DNA of 9,562 nt from a bacterium (GTDB lineage: Bacteria; AUK180). Location: positions 1-9,562 of the forward strand of contig JAGGYO010000214.1 of the NCBI GenBank assembly GCA_021162505.1, read 5' to 3'. The notes beneath the pieces were generated by a model that worked only from the letters and a program-made list of their open reading frames with translations, was not told where the DNA came from and did not search any database. Position numbers and translations under genes: made by a program. Every line of letters begins with the position of its first letter. The stretch's first letter is position 1. This document shows, in pieces, positions 1 to 6,148 of the stretch.

Positions 1-20
1 ATATGAAATAAATTTCATAT
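1..20. repeat. 9-bp perfect inverted repeat at the window edge
   Basis: The sequence ATATGAAAT, then AA, then ATTTCATAT is a perfect palindrome with a 2-nt centre, followed by a short T run. It could be a weak terminator of a gene to the left or an operator. The arms are nearly all A/T, so chance is a real possibility. The rest of 21-180 shows no convincing gene on either strand. Confidence 0.35.
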
Positions 21-185
21 TTTTACAAACTTTTTCCAATTGAAGAATACATTCTCCATTTTGATAAGTTTTGTTCAATACGGATTAAAATCCCTTATGA
101 AAATTTATTATCCCTCCTATGATCTCCTCCTTTGAATCCTGAACTTTTGAACTCTGATAAAAATAAAATTTTTGATGCGGTAAAC

Positions 186-214
186 TTCTTAACAAATAAA
201 AAATATGTTATAAT
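186..214 (+). promoter_or_regulatory. Candidate promoter of the queD operon
   Basis: A perfect TATAAT lies at 209-214, about 20 nt before the queD start. A poor -35 match (TTCTTA, 186-191) sits 17 bp upstream. The ribosome binding site GGAG (223-226) is 7 nt from the ATG at 234. The -10 box is convincing; the -35 is not. No riboswitch-like fold was recognised in the leader. Confidence 0.45.
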
Positions 215-233
215 AAACAAACGGAGTTAGAAT

Positions 234-608
234 ATGTACAAGATAAAGGTTTACGATTATATTTCAGGTGCACATTTTTTAAGGAATTATCATGGAAAAT
301 GTGAAAATTTACATGGACATAATTGGAAAATTGAGATTGAATTTTCTTCAAATGATCTTGACAAATTAGGAATGGTCATGGACTTTAAACTTGCAAAAAA
401 CTATTTAAAAGAAATAATAAATGTACTTGATCATAAAAATTTAAATGAGATTGAACCATTTGATAAAATAAATCCCACAGCAGAAAACCTTGCAAAATTC
501 ATCTTTGATAGGATAAATAAGAAAGCAGAAGATAAAAACAACTATTTAAAGAGTGTTTCCGTTTGGGAAACAGAAACAAATTGTGCAGTATATGAAAGAG
601 ATAAGTGA
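234..608 (+). CDS. queD: 6-carboxy-5,6,7,8-tetrahydropterin synthase (QueD/PTPS family)
   Basis: This cytoplasmic enzyme converts 7,8-dihydroneopterin triphosphate to 6-carboxytetrahydropterin, an early step of queuosine (7-deazaguanine) synthesis. The 124 residues match the usual QueD length. Visible family features are the zinc ligands H14, H27 and H29 (SGAHFL and LHGHNW), the catalytic Cys C23 in a C-x3-HGH arrangement typical of QueD, the D66-H67 pair (LDHKNLN), the PTAEN motif at 81-85, and the pterin-anchoring Glu E112 (VWET). The ATG at 234 has a GGAG ribosome binding site 7 nt upstream and a TATAAT box further up. It is the first gene of an overlapping five-gene operon. No queC, queE or queF is in the window, so the rest of the pathway must lie elsewhere. 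A related pterin role (PTPS) cannot be excluded, but the Cys spacing favours QueD. Confidence 0.93.
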   Translation: MYKIKVYDYISGAHFLRNYHGKCENLHGHNWKIEIEFSSNDLDKLGMVMDFKLAKNYLKEIINVLDHKNLNEIEPFDKINPTAENLAKFIFDRINKKAEDKNNYLKSVSVWETETNCAVYERDK

Positions 609-1233
609 GTTCTTTCATACATTAAGAGCAGGAGTAGACGAATCGGGAAAGGGTGATGTTTTCGGTCCCTTGGTCATTGCCGGCGTAGTAATTTCAGAGG
701 AAGATGAAGAACTTTTGATTTCCAATAAGGTCAGGGATTCAAAGATGATCTCAGATAATGTTATCAAGAAATTAGCAAAGATTATAAAAGAAAAAATATT
801 ATTTGATATTATCATTATCGGTCCCAAGAAATATAATGAACTCTATGATAAGATGGGGAATATTAATAAGATCCTCGGGTGGGGACATTCTACGATCATC
901 AGAAATCTCTACAATAAAAAGCATTTTGTTAATGCTATTTCGGATAAGTTCTCTAAAAAAAACAGGATATCTGTAAATATTCCAGGTGTGGAACTATATG
1001 AATTTGAAAAGGGCGAGCGCGAACTTTCCGTGGCATGTGCCAGTATTTTAGCACGGAACGCTTTCTTGGAATTCATGGACAGACTTGAAACGAATTATAA
1101 ACTCACTTTTCCCAAAGGTGCCAATCATGGCATAGATGAGGCAATAGGGGCCTTCATTGAGAAATATTCCTATGATGATCTGAAGCTGGTGGCGAAGGTC
1201 CATTTCAAGACCATTAAAAATTATGGAAATTGA
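592..1233 (+). CDS. rnhC: RNase HIII-type ribonuclease (catalytic domain only)
   Basis: This enzyme cleaves the RNA strand of RNA-DNA hybrids. From the ATG at 592 it is 213 residues. The N-terminal motif GVDESGKGDVFGP carries D16 and E17. D118 (AISDKF) and E142 (EKGER) complete a DEDE-type tetrad, followed by SVACASILAR. The ESGKGD form, the GWGHS segment and Glu rather than Asp in the KGE motif favour type HIII over HII. RNase HIII normally has an extra N-terminal TATA-binding-protein-like substrate domain of about 80 residues, and here only about 12 residues precede the catalytic motif. An in-frame GTG at 553 would add 13 residues, but that still leaves no room for the domain and deepens the overlap with queD. 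I prefer 592, which overlaps queD by 17 nt. The gene overlaps the recombinase gene by 11 nt. RNase HII (rnhB) is the alternative assignment. Confidence 0.85.
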   Translation: MKEISEFFHTLRAGVDESGKGDVFGPLVIAGVVISEEDEELLISNKVRDSKMISDNVIKKLAKIIKEKILFDIIIIGPKKYNELYDKMGNINKILGWGHSTIIRNLYNKKHFVNAISDKFSKKNRISVNIPGVELYEFEKGERELSVACASILARNAFLEFMDRLETNYKLTFPKGANHGIDEAIGAFIEKYSYDDLKLVAKVHFKTIKNYGN

Positions 1234-2092
1234 TAGTATAATAGAGCAATTCACTTCATTTTTATTGATGGAGAAAGGGCTTAGCAAAAATTCTGTTATC
1301 GCGTATAAATTGGATATTATAGGATTTTTTAACCATACAAATGCGGATCCGTTAAATATTAGAAAGAATAATATTCTATCTTATTTTACAGCTTTAAAAG
1401 AACTTAATATAGCTTCAACCACATTGGCACGAAAATTCTCATCATTGAAGAGTTTTTTTAATTATCTTATTTATGACGGTAGATTGAAAGAAAGCCCAAT
1501 GGAAATAATGGAAAGCCCCAAAGTTTGGAGCAAATTGCCTGAAATACTATCATTCAATGAAATAAAAGAACTCTTTGCCCAATGTGATATTGAAGATATC
1601 TGGCAATTAAGAGATCGTCTGGCAATGGAATTACTATATTCTTCCGGTCTTCGTGTAAGCGAACTCATTGATTTAAAAAATCAAAATGTTCTTTTTGATA
1701 TAGAATTCTTAAGGGTCGTAGGGAAGGGGAATAAAGAGCGCCTTGTACCTACGAGTAGCGATGCTTTAAAATTATTAAAGAAATTCAATGAACTTGCCAT
1801 TAATATTAGAAAAGTGAATAATCTTATTCTCAATAGAAGAGGATTAAATATAAGCAGACAATATATTTGGCAGATGTTAAGAAAATATGCAAAGAAAGCG
1901 GGTATTGCAAAAAAGGTTTACCCTCATATTTTTAGACATTCCTTTGCAACGCATTTAATAGAGAACGGTGCTGATCTGAGAAGTGTTCAAGAGATGCTTG
2001 GGCATGCGGATATTTCAACAACGCAGATCTATACGCATATTTCAAGGGAATATATAAAGGAGGTTTATAAAAAATGTCATCCAAGAGGTTAA
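1223..2092 (+). CDS. xerD: Tyrosine recombinase of the XerC/XerD type
   Basis: This is a site-specific recombinase, probably resolving chromosome dimers at a dif-like site near the terminus. Its 289 residues are close to the usual length of about 300. Residues 1-90 form the SAM-like core-binding domain (MEKGLSKNSVIAYKLDI). Residues from about 105 on form the catalytic domain, with the complete set R144 (SGLRVSEL), K168 (VVGKGNKER), H235 and R238 (HIFRHSFATHL), H261 (LGHADIS) and the nucleophile Y270 (IYTHIS). It sits in a housekeeping operon with no phage or integron genes next to it, which supports a Xer role over a mobile-element integrase. I cannot separate XerC, XerD and a single-recombinase XerH/XerA-like version by eye. 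There is no strong ribosome binding site, and the start overlaps the previous gene by 11 nt, which suggests coupled translation. Confidence 0.88.
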   Translation: MEIDSIIEQFTSFLLMEKGLSKNSVIAYKLDIIGFFNHTNADPLNIRKNNILSYFTALKELNIASTTLARKFSSLKSFFNYLIYDGRLKESPMEIMESPKVWSKLPEILSFNEIKELFAQCDIEDIWQLRDRLAMELLYSSGLRVSELIDLKNQNVLFDIEFLRVVGKGNKERLVPTSSDALKLLKKFNELAINIRKVNNLILNRRGLNISRQYIWQMLRKYAKKAGIAKKVYPHIFRHSFATHLIENGADLRSVQEMLGHADISTTQIYTHISREYIKEVYKKCHPRG

Positions 2093-3096
2093 TATTTAAT
2101 TTTACAGAATCGGAATTGATCGTATTTTTAGAAGAAAATGGCTTCCCAAAGTATATGTATAAACAGTTGATCAAATGGATCTATACAAAGTACGAACTGA
2201 ATCCTTATAAATTTTCCGATATTTCCAAGGTAAATCGAGAAAAATTAAAAGAGATCTTTTCCTTTCAATTACCTAAAATCGTAAAGATCTCCATAGACCC
2301 TGAGGATGAAACGAAAAAATATCTTTTGAAAGTAGGGAAGCATGAAATTGAAACAGTATTAATTAAAGAAAAGGATCACTATACTCAATGCATAAGCACA
2401 CAGGTCGGTTGTCCGCTTAGGTGTAAATTCTGTATTACAGGTACCATGGGACTAAAGAGAAATTTAAGTGCAGGTGAAATTGTAGGTCAGGTAATGGCGG
2501 TTATTAAAGAAAGTGATATTAAACCAAGAAATCTTGTCTATATGGGTATGGGTGAGCCATTACTTAATTATGAAAATGTTATGAGGTCGATTGAGATATA
2601 TACAAATAGGAAAGGACTTGATTTCGCTTTCAGAAAGATCACTATTTCAACTATAGGAATTCTTGATAAACTGAAAGGATTAATTAAAAAATTCCCTAAG
2701 GTAACGATCGCTATTTCACTTAATCAAATCCCGGAGGAAAGAGAAGATCTTATGCCTGCTGAGAAAAAATATCCTATTTTAAAGATACTGAAATATTTCG
2801 AAGAAAATAAATATTTCCGCCCCACATTTGAATATGTTTTAATTAAAAATATTAATTCATCAGAAAAGCATGCACATAAATTATTGCGCTTATTAGAGAA
2901 AATCAGGTGTAAAATTAATTTGATCCCCTATAATGAAAATAAAATATTCCCGTACGAGAGTGTTTCGGAAGAAGAATTAAACAAATTTATAAATATACTT
3001 TACAAAGGTCCAAACGCTATTACGGTTCGTAGAAGCAAGGGAAAAAATATTCAAGCGGCTTGTGGGCAATTAGCAGGAGAAAAAGATGCTGAGTAA
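2074..3096 (+). CDS. rlmN: Dual-specificity RNA methyltransferase RlmN
   Basis: This radical-SAM enzyme methylates C2 of adenine 2503 in 23S rRNA and, in known RlmN proteins, adenine 37 of some tRNAs, via a methyl-cysteine intermediate. It has 340 residues, the normal length. The [4Fe-4S] ligands are C113, C117 and C120 (VGCPLRCKFC). C106, seven residues before the cluster, and C330 (AACGQL) match the two catalytic cysteines of the family. E93 occupies the position of the conserved Glu near the substrate. MGMGEPLLN at 157-165 is the SAM-binding GEPL motif. The C-terminal VRRSKGKNIQAACGQL is the family signature. Having both C106 and C330 separates it from simple radical-SAM proteins. The start has the best Shine-Dalgarno site in the operon, AAAGGAGG (2056-2063), inside the end of the recombinase gene, with a 19-nt overlap. 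This suggests extra translation from here on. Cfr is unlikely given the housekeeping context. Confidence 0.95.
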   Translation: MSSKRLIFNFTESELIVFLEENGFPKYMYKQLIKWIYTKYELNPYKFSDISKVNREKLKEIFSFQLPKIVKISIDPEDETKKYLLKVGKHEIETVLIKEKDHYTQCISTQVGCPLRCKFCITGTMGLKRNLSAGEIVGQVMAVIKESDIKPRNLVYMGMGEPLLNYENVMRSIEIYTNRKGLDFAFRKITISTIGILDKLKGLIKKFPKVTIAISLNQIPEEREDLMPAEKKYPILKILKYFEENKYFRPTFEYVLIKNINSSEKHAHKLLRLLEKIRCKINLIPYNENKIFPYESVSEEELNKFINILYKGPNAITVRRSKGKNIQAACGQLAGEKDAE

Positions 3097-3931
3097 GATC
3101 ATATTCGGGTTCGATATTGATGAAAATTCTCTATTATTGGAAACAGTAGAAAAAAGGGAGATAGGGGGCATCATTCTTTTTGCCAAGAATATCAATGATA
3201 ATACCCAAAAATTCTTAAAAGAGATCAAGTCCTGCTCGAAAAATAAGGATATTATTATTTCGGTTGATCAAGAAGGCGGCCCGGTTAGGCGTTTTAAGGA
3301 CGAAGATATATTCGTCATGTCCCCTCGTGATGCTGTGGAATTACAAAATCCTGTTCAATACTTTACAGATGTGGAGATCATGGCGAAGAAATTAAAGGAA
3401 TACGGCATTACTCTTATCCTTGCCCCGGTCATTGATCCTGTTAGTTATAAGAATAATATCTTATATGACAGAAGTTATGGTAATATACAAAATGTTATCA
3501 CATATGGCTGGGAGTTTTACCGAGCTTTGAAGAAAATTAATATTTCTCCTTGTCTAAAGCATTATTTCGGTTATGGAGCCATAGAAGGGCATGATCCGCA
3601 TCATGTGAGATTTGAGATAAAAGAAGATCTGGATACTAAACCCTTGATAGCCCCATTTTATGATTTCATTAAAAAGGGTTATAATGATTTTATAATGACC
3701 GCACATGTAAAGTACGGGTCGGAACTTATTACATATTCAAAAAAATGGATAAAGGAATTTTTAAAAACAGAACTGAATTTTAAGGGGAAGGTTATTACTG
3801 ATGATCTTTATATGAAGGCTTCCGGAGATATGCCCATAAAAGAAAAAGTTGAAAAAGCGCTTGCCGCCGGGAATGATTATTGTATTGTTTCGGGAAAACT
3901 GAAAGATTCGTTGAAAGAGCTAATACAATAA
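3086..3931 (+). CDS. Short NagZ-like family 3 glycoside hydrolase
   Basis: It resembles the single-domain beta-N-acetylhexosaminidases (NagZ) that trim peptidoglycan fragments in the cytoplasm. Supporting motifs are GGIILFAKN (27-35), SVDQEGGPVRR (59-69), DRSYG (128-132), the K158-H159 pair, the D170-x-H172 dyad that serves as acid/base in NagZ, and ITDDLYM (237-243), where D239 is the likely nucleophile. No signal peptide is seen, so it should be cytoplasmic. Two things are odd. At 281 residues it is shorter than the usual 330-350. The KHFPGHG motif is replaced by KHYFGYG, with one extra residue before the D-x-H dyad. A changed substrate or altered activity is therefore possible. The ATG has AGGAGA (3075-3080) 5 nt upstream and overlaps rlmN by 11 nt, so it is the last gene of the operon. 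No other muropeptide-recycling gene is nearby. Confidence 0.75.
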   Translation: MLSKIIFGFDIDENSLLLETVEKREIGGIILFAKNINDNTQKFLKEIKSCSKNKDIIISVDQEGGPVRRFKDEDIFVMSPRDAVELQNPVQYFTDVEIMAKKLKEYGITLILAPVIDPVSYKNNILYDRSYGNIQNVITYGWEFYRALKKINISPCLKHYFGYGAIEGHDPHHVRFEIKEDLDTKPLIAPFYDFIKKGYNDFIMTAHVKYGSELITYSKKWIKEFLKTELNFKGKVITDDLYMKASGDMPIKEKVEKALAAGNDYCIVSGKLKDSLKELIQ

Positions 3932-3934
3932 AAA

Positions 3935-3967
3935 GGGTTTGAGGTTTGGAGTTTGTAGTTTGGAGTT
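3935..3967 (+). repeat. Left flanking repeat of the four-helix-bundle cassette, copy 1
   Basis: This G/T-rich segment begins GGGTTTGAG and ends TTTGTAGTTTGGAGTT. It matches the reverse complement of 4447-4475 apart from about 8 extra nucleotides (a TTTGGAG-like unit) in the middle. It starts 4 nt after the glycosidase stop codon. It seems to mark the left edge of an inserted cassette. Confidence 0.6.
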
Positions 3968-3984
3968 AATTAAAAAGCAAAAGA

Positions 3985-4010
3985 GTTTATGGTTTGTGTT
4001 TTGGAGTTTG
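3985..4010 (+). repeat. Left flanking repeat of the four-helix-bundle cassette, copy 2
   Basis: This second degenerate copy (GTTTATGG...TTTTGGAGTTTG) aligns without gaps to the reverse complement of 4447-4472, with 19 of 26 positions identical by hand count. It lies between copy 1 and the ribosome binding site of the four-helix-bundle gene. Confidence 0.5.
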
Positions 4011-4032
4011 AAATAAGAAAATAGGAGAGAAA

Positions 4033-4428
4033 ATGGCAACTCTGAGAAATATTGAAGATATTGAAATATGGCAAAAGGGGAAAGAATTAACAATAGAAAT
4101 TTATAATAAAATAGAGAAAAAAAGTGATTTTGCTTTTCAAAATCAAATAAAATGTTCTGCTTTATCAATTCCAGCAAATATTGCTGAAGGATTTGGTCGA
4201 GGTGGGAATAAAGAATTTATCAATTTTTTATTTATTGCTTTGGGTTCATTGTATGAAACAAAATCCCATTTATTAATAGGTTGGGAATTAAATTATTTTA
4301 CTAATGAAAGCAAAAGTTATATTCTAAAAAAAATAGATAATTTAAAAAGGAGTATCCTTTCCTTTATTAAGTATTTAAGAGGTTCAAAAATAAAAGGAAT
4401 AAAATTCAAAAGTAATGATAAGATTTAA
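4033..4428 (+). CDS. Four-helix-bundle protein (S23 / TIGR02436 family)
   Basis: This small, probably soluble helical protein of 131 residues belongs to the family first seen as ORFs within 23S rRNA intervening sequences, and also related to the Avd accessory protein of diversity-generating retroelements. The family features are IEDIEIWQKGKEL at the start, QNQIKCSALSIPANIAEGFGRG (about 46-67), and the FINFLFIALGSLYETKSHL helix (about 73-91). It ends in a Lys-rich tail. The biochemical role of stand-alone members is not established; the Avd relative binds RNA and protein. The start has AGGAGAG (4023-4029) upstream. The gene is flanked by inverted G/T-rich repeats and lies between two unrelated operons, so it looks like an insertion. 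No reverse transcriptase, variable repeat or rRNA sequence is seen around it, so it is not part of a recognisable retroelement or rRNA intervening sequence here. Confidence 0.85.
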   Translation: MATLRNIEDIEIWQKGKELTIEIYNKIEKKSDFAFQNQIKCSALSIPANIAEGFGRGGNKEFINFLFIALGSLYETKSHLLIGWELNYFTNESKSYILKKIDNLKRSILSFIKYLRGSKIKGIKFKSNDKI

Positions 4429-4446
4429 GATTAACTTTGAGAAATT

Positions 4447-4475
4447 GAAACCCCAAACTACAAATCTCAAACCCC
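4447..4475 (-). repeat. Right flanking inverted repeat of the four-helix-bundle cassette
   Basis: This C/A-rich segment (GAAACCCCAAACTAC...CTCAAACCCC) lies 18 nt after the four-helix-bundle stop. Its reverse complement matches both left copies at 3935-3967 and 3985-4010. In RNA, the left and right copies could pair around the whole gene. Confidence 0.6.
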
Positions 4476-4506
4476 AAATTATTTTAAAAACTATACCCAA
4501 ATTGAA

Positions 4507-4606
4507 CATTTCTTTCTAAAGATTTGTAAATTATAGTACAATATGGTAGAATACCAGTGTATGGGAGAAAATAGAATCCCAATATAGCAAAATATGGGCA
4601 TATGGC
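4507..4606 (+). repeat. 100-nt promoter-region block, copy 1
   Basis: It aligns without gaps to 9463-9562, with about 74 of 100 positions identical by hand count. The most conserved parts are the first 30 nt from 4522 (27 of 30) and the stretch from 4578 to the end. It includes an inverted repeat TTGTA-N8-TACAA (4524-4541), conserved in both copies, centred about 96 nt before the predicted sigma-54 start site. That is a typical place for an enhancer-binding-protein site. A sigma-70-like pair (TTGTAA at 4524, 17 bp, TAGAAT at 4547) overlaps it and is also conserved, so a second, ordinary promoter is possible. Confidence 0.75.
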
Positions 4607-4618
4607 ACATAAATTGCA
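4603..4618 (+). promoter_or_regulatory. Sigma-54 (RpoN) promoter, -24/-12 element
   Basis: TGGCAC, five nucleotides, then TTGCA gives GG (4604-4605) and GC (4616-4617) separated by exactly 10 nt, as in the sigma-54 consensus. The predicted start of transcription is near 4629, only about 5 nt before the GGAGG ribosome binding site at 4634-4638, which gives a very short leader. Sigma-54 promoters need an ATP-dependent activator bound upstream, and the conserved palindrome at 4524-4541 is a candidate site. Neither the activator nor rpoN is in the window. Confidence 0.8.
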
Positions 4619-4643
4619 AAAATATTGAAAAACGGAGGAAAAG

Positions 4644-6137
4644 ATGAAGAAGTATTTTATTATCATTTTTTTAAGCTTTTTATTACTAAGTTACGCTGGG
4701 GATCTTTCCTTTGGCGGCAATGTAGGCATGGAACAAATTGGCGGGACTCTCTACTATTCATTGGCATTGACCCCTGAATTGAGATTTGGCAAACTCGGTA
4801 TGGGCTTTGATTTTTATCTTCGCTGGAGTGATGATGGATTATACCCATATACTTCAAAGGATATTTTATCAATGATAAGATATGTCCAATGGGCTGACAA
4901 GGGAGATAAACCCATATTTATGAGATTCGGGGTCCTGGATGATTCTCTAATGGGACATGGCTTCTTGCTTAATCATTATCAGAATGCTACATCATACACA
5001 ATTGAAAAGGGTTTCAGCCGATTAGGCGCTCAACTTGATATAGATTTTAAATATTTTGGTTTTGAATCAATTACAAATGATGTCACTTCTTTTAAGGTAA
5101 GGGGCGGAAGAGCATATATTAGACCATTGAAACCCTTTATTAAAAAAGGTCCCATTTCCGGTCTGACATTTGGTTTCTCTTATTTGGAAGATACAGATCC
5201 TTATGAAGTCCAGCGTTCTGTTATAAAGGATAGGAGAGGGGAAACAGATCAGTTAACAAGATACGAACAATATATAAATATATATGCAAATAATGGGGTT
5301 GCCATTGACGATAATATTAAAAAAGAACTTTTTGATATTTCATTGATGAGCGACGAAGCTGCTCGTTGGTCTGCTTTTAAATATTATTCCTTGATGGGTG
5401 AAACCACAGGAAATACATTTGTAAAGCAATACTTGGATAGTAATTTATTCGATGAAACCAACGACCCCGATAAAAAATTAATTGGTTATTCGGCTGATGC
5501 AGAAATGCCCTTATTGGGAAATTTTATTGTATTGATAGGGGATATGGCAAAAATACAAGGATGGGCTGTTAGTAATTCATTTGCAGGAAAGATCACTACC
5601 GACCCAGGATATTTAGCCGGCTTTAAAGGAAGATTGAATTTGGGATTTATGAAACTTTTATACCAAGTGGATTATAGAAATATTCCAGAAAATTTTATTC
5701 CCGCCATTTTCAATTCTCAATATGAGTATTTTAAACCGGTTTTACTTCAAGAGATATCGGATCCTCAAAGGATCTCAGGATATTTTGGAGATATCAATAT
5801 TCTTGTTTTAGGTGATATGATCAGAGCTAATATAACATATGAAGATTATATTGATACGCCTTATACGGATATCTACCCAAGGATCAAGGCAGAAGCAGAA
5901 TTAAATTCTAATCTGGTTAAAAATATTATCGGATATGGTGTGGGTGCAAAATTTACTGTTGAAAAACTTGATGCTAATTCTTTAGATCTTTCAGAACCGA
6001 AGAATACAAGTATAAAGGGTAATGTTACGGTTGATATTTCAAAAAATACACAAATAATATATGAATATTTGAGAGCATGGGACTCATTTGGCGGCGAGGT
6101 AAAGCAGGTTAAACTTTATTCACAGCTTAAATTTTAA
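4644..6137 (+). CDS. Predicted outer-membrane beta-barrel protein of unknown function
   Basis: This 497-residue protein has a signal peptide (about 1-18, cleavage probably after SYA). Alternating hydrophobic strands with frequent Gly and aromatic residues follow, and it ends in a strand finishing with Phe (LYSQLKF), as outer-membrane barrels do. A distinctive segment, FMRFGVLDDSLMGHGFLLNHYQN (92-114), resembles a motif I associate with uncharacterised envelope proteins of diderm bacteria, but I cannot name the family with certainty. Residues about 188-285 interrupt the strand pattern with charged, helix-like sequence (for example DDNIKKELFDISLMSDEAARWSAF), suggesting a large loop or soluble insertion. 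The start has GGAGG 5 nt upstream. It is the first gene after the sigma-54 element and lies 11 nt before the TPR/DUF5683 gene. A porin, transporter or surface-complex anchor are all possible. Confidence 0.65.
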   Translation: MKKYFIIIFLSFLLLSYAGDLSFGGNVGMEQIGGTLYYSLALTPELRFGKLGMGFDFYLRWSDDGLYPYTSKDILSMIRYVQWADKGDKPIFMRFGVLDDSLMGHGFLLNHYQNATSYTIEKGFSRLGAQLDIDFKYFGFESITNDVTSFKVRGGRAYIRPLKPFIKKGPISGLTFGFSYLEDTDPYEVQRSVIKDRRGETDQLTRYEQYINIYANNGVAIDDNIKKELFDISLMSDEAARWSAFKYYSLMGETTGNTFVKQYLDSNLFDETNDPDKKLIGYSADAEMPLLGNFIVLIGDMAKIQGWAVSNSFAGKITTDPGYLAGFKGRLNLGFMKLLYQVDYRNIPENFIPAIFNSQYEYFKPVLLQEISDPQRISGYFGDINILVLGDMIRANITYEDYIDTPYTDIYPRIKAEAELNSNLVKNIIGYGVGAKFTVEKLDANSLDLSEPKNTSIKGNVTVDISKNTQIIYEYLRAWDSFGGEVKQVKLYSQLKF

Positions 6138-6148
6138 TAGGGGCTATT

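Noticed and set aside
60..145. Purine-rich GGAGG stretches on the minus strand (opposite 111-131), suggesting a leftward gene start
   Set aside because: No suitable start codon with an open frame follows; the nearest ATG frames stop within about 15 codons.
1..233. Possible preQ1-type riboswitch in the leader of queD
   Set aside because: No preQ1 aptamer-like pseudoknot sequence (C-rich loop followed by an A-rich tail pairing with the stem) could be found before the queD start.
553..591. GTG start for the RNase HIII gene at 553
   Set aside because: It would extend the overlap with queD to 56 nt, adds 13 residues with no family similarity, and has no better ribosome binding site than the ATG at 592.
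1424..1440. TTGGCACG, resembling a sigma-54 -24 element
   Set aside because: It lies within the recombinase gene, and the -12 position reads CT instead of GC.
4033..4428. Four-helix-bundle gene as the Avd part of a diversity-generating retroelement
   Set aside because: No reverse transcriptase, template repeat or variable repeat is seen in the window.
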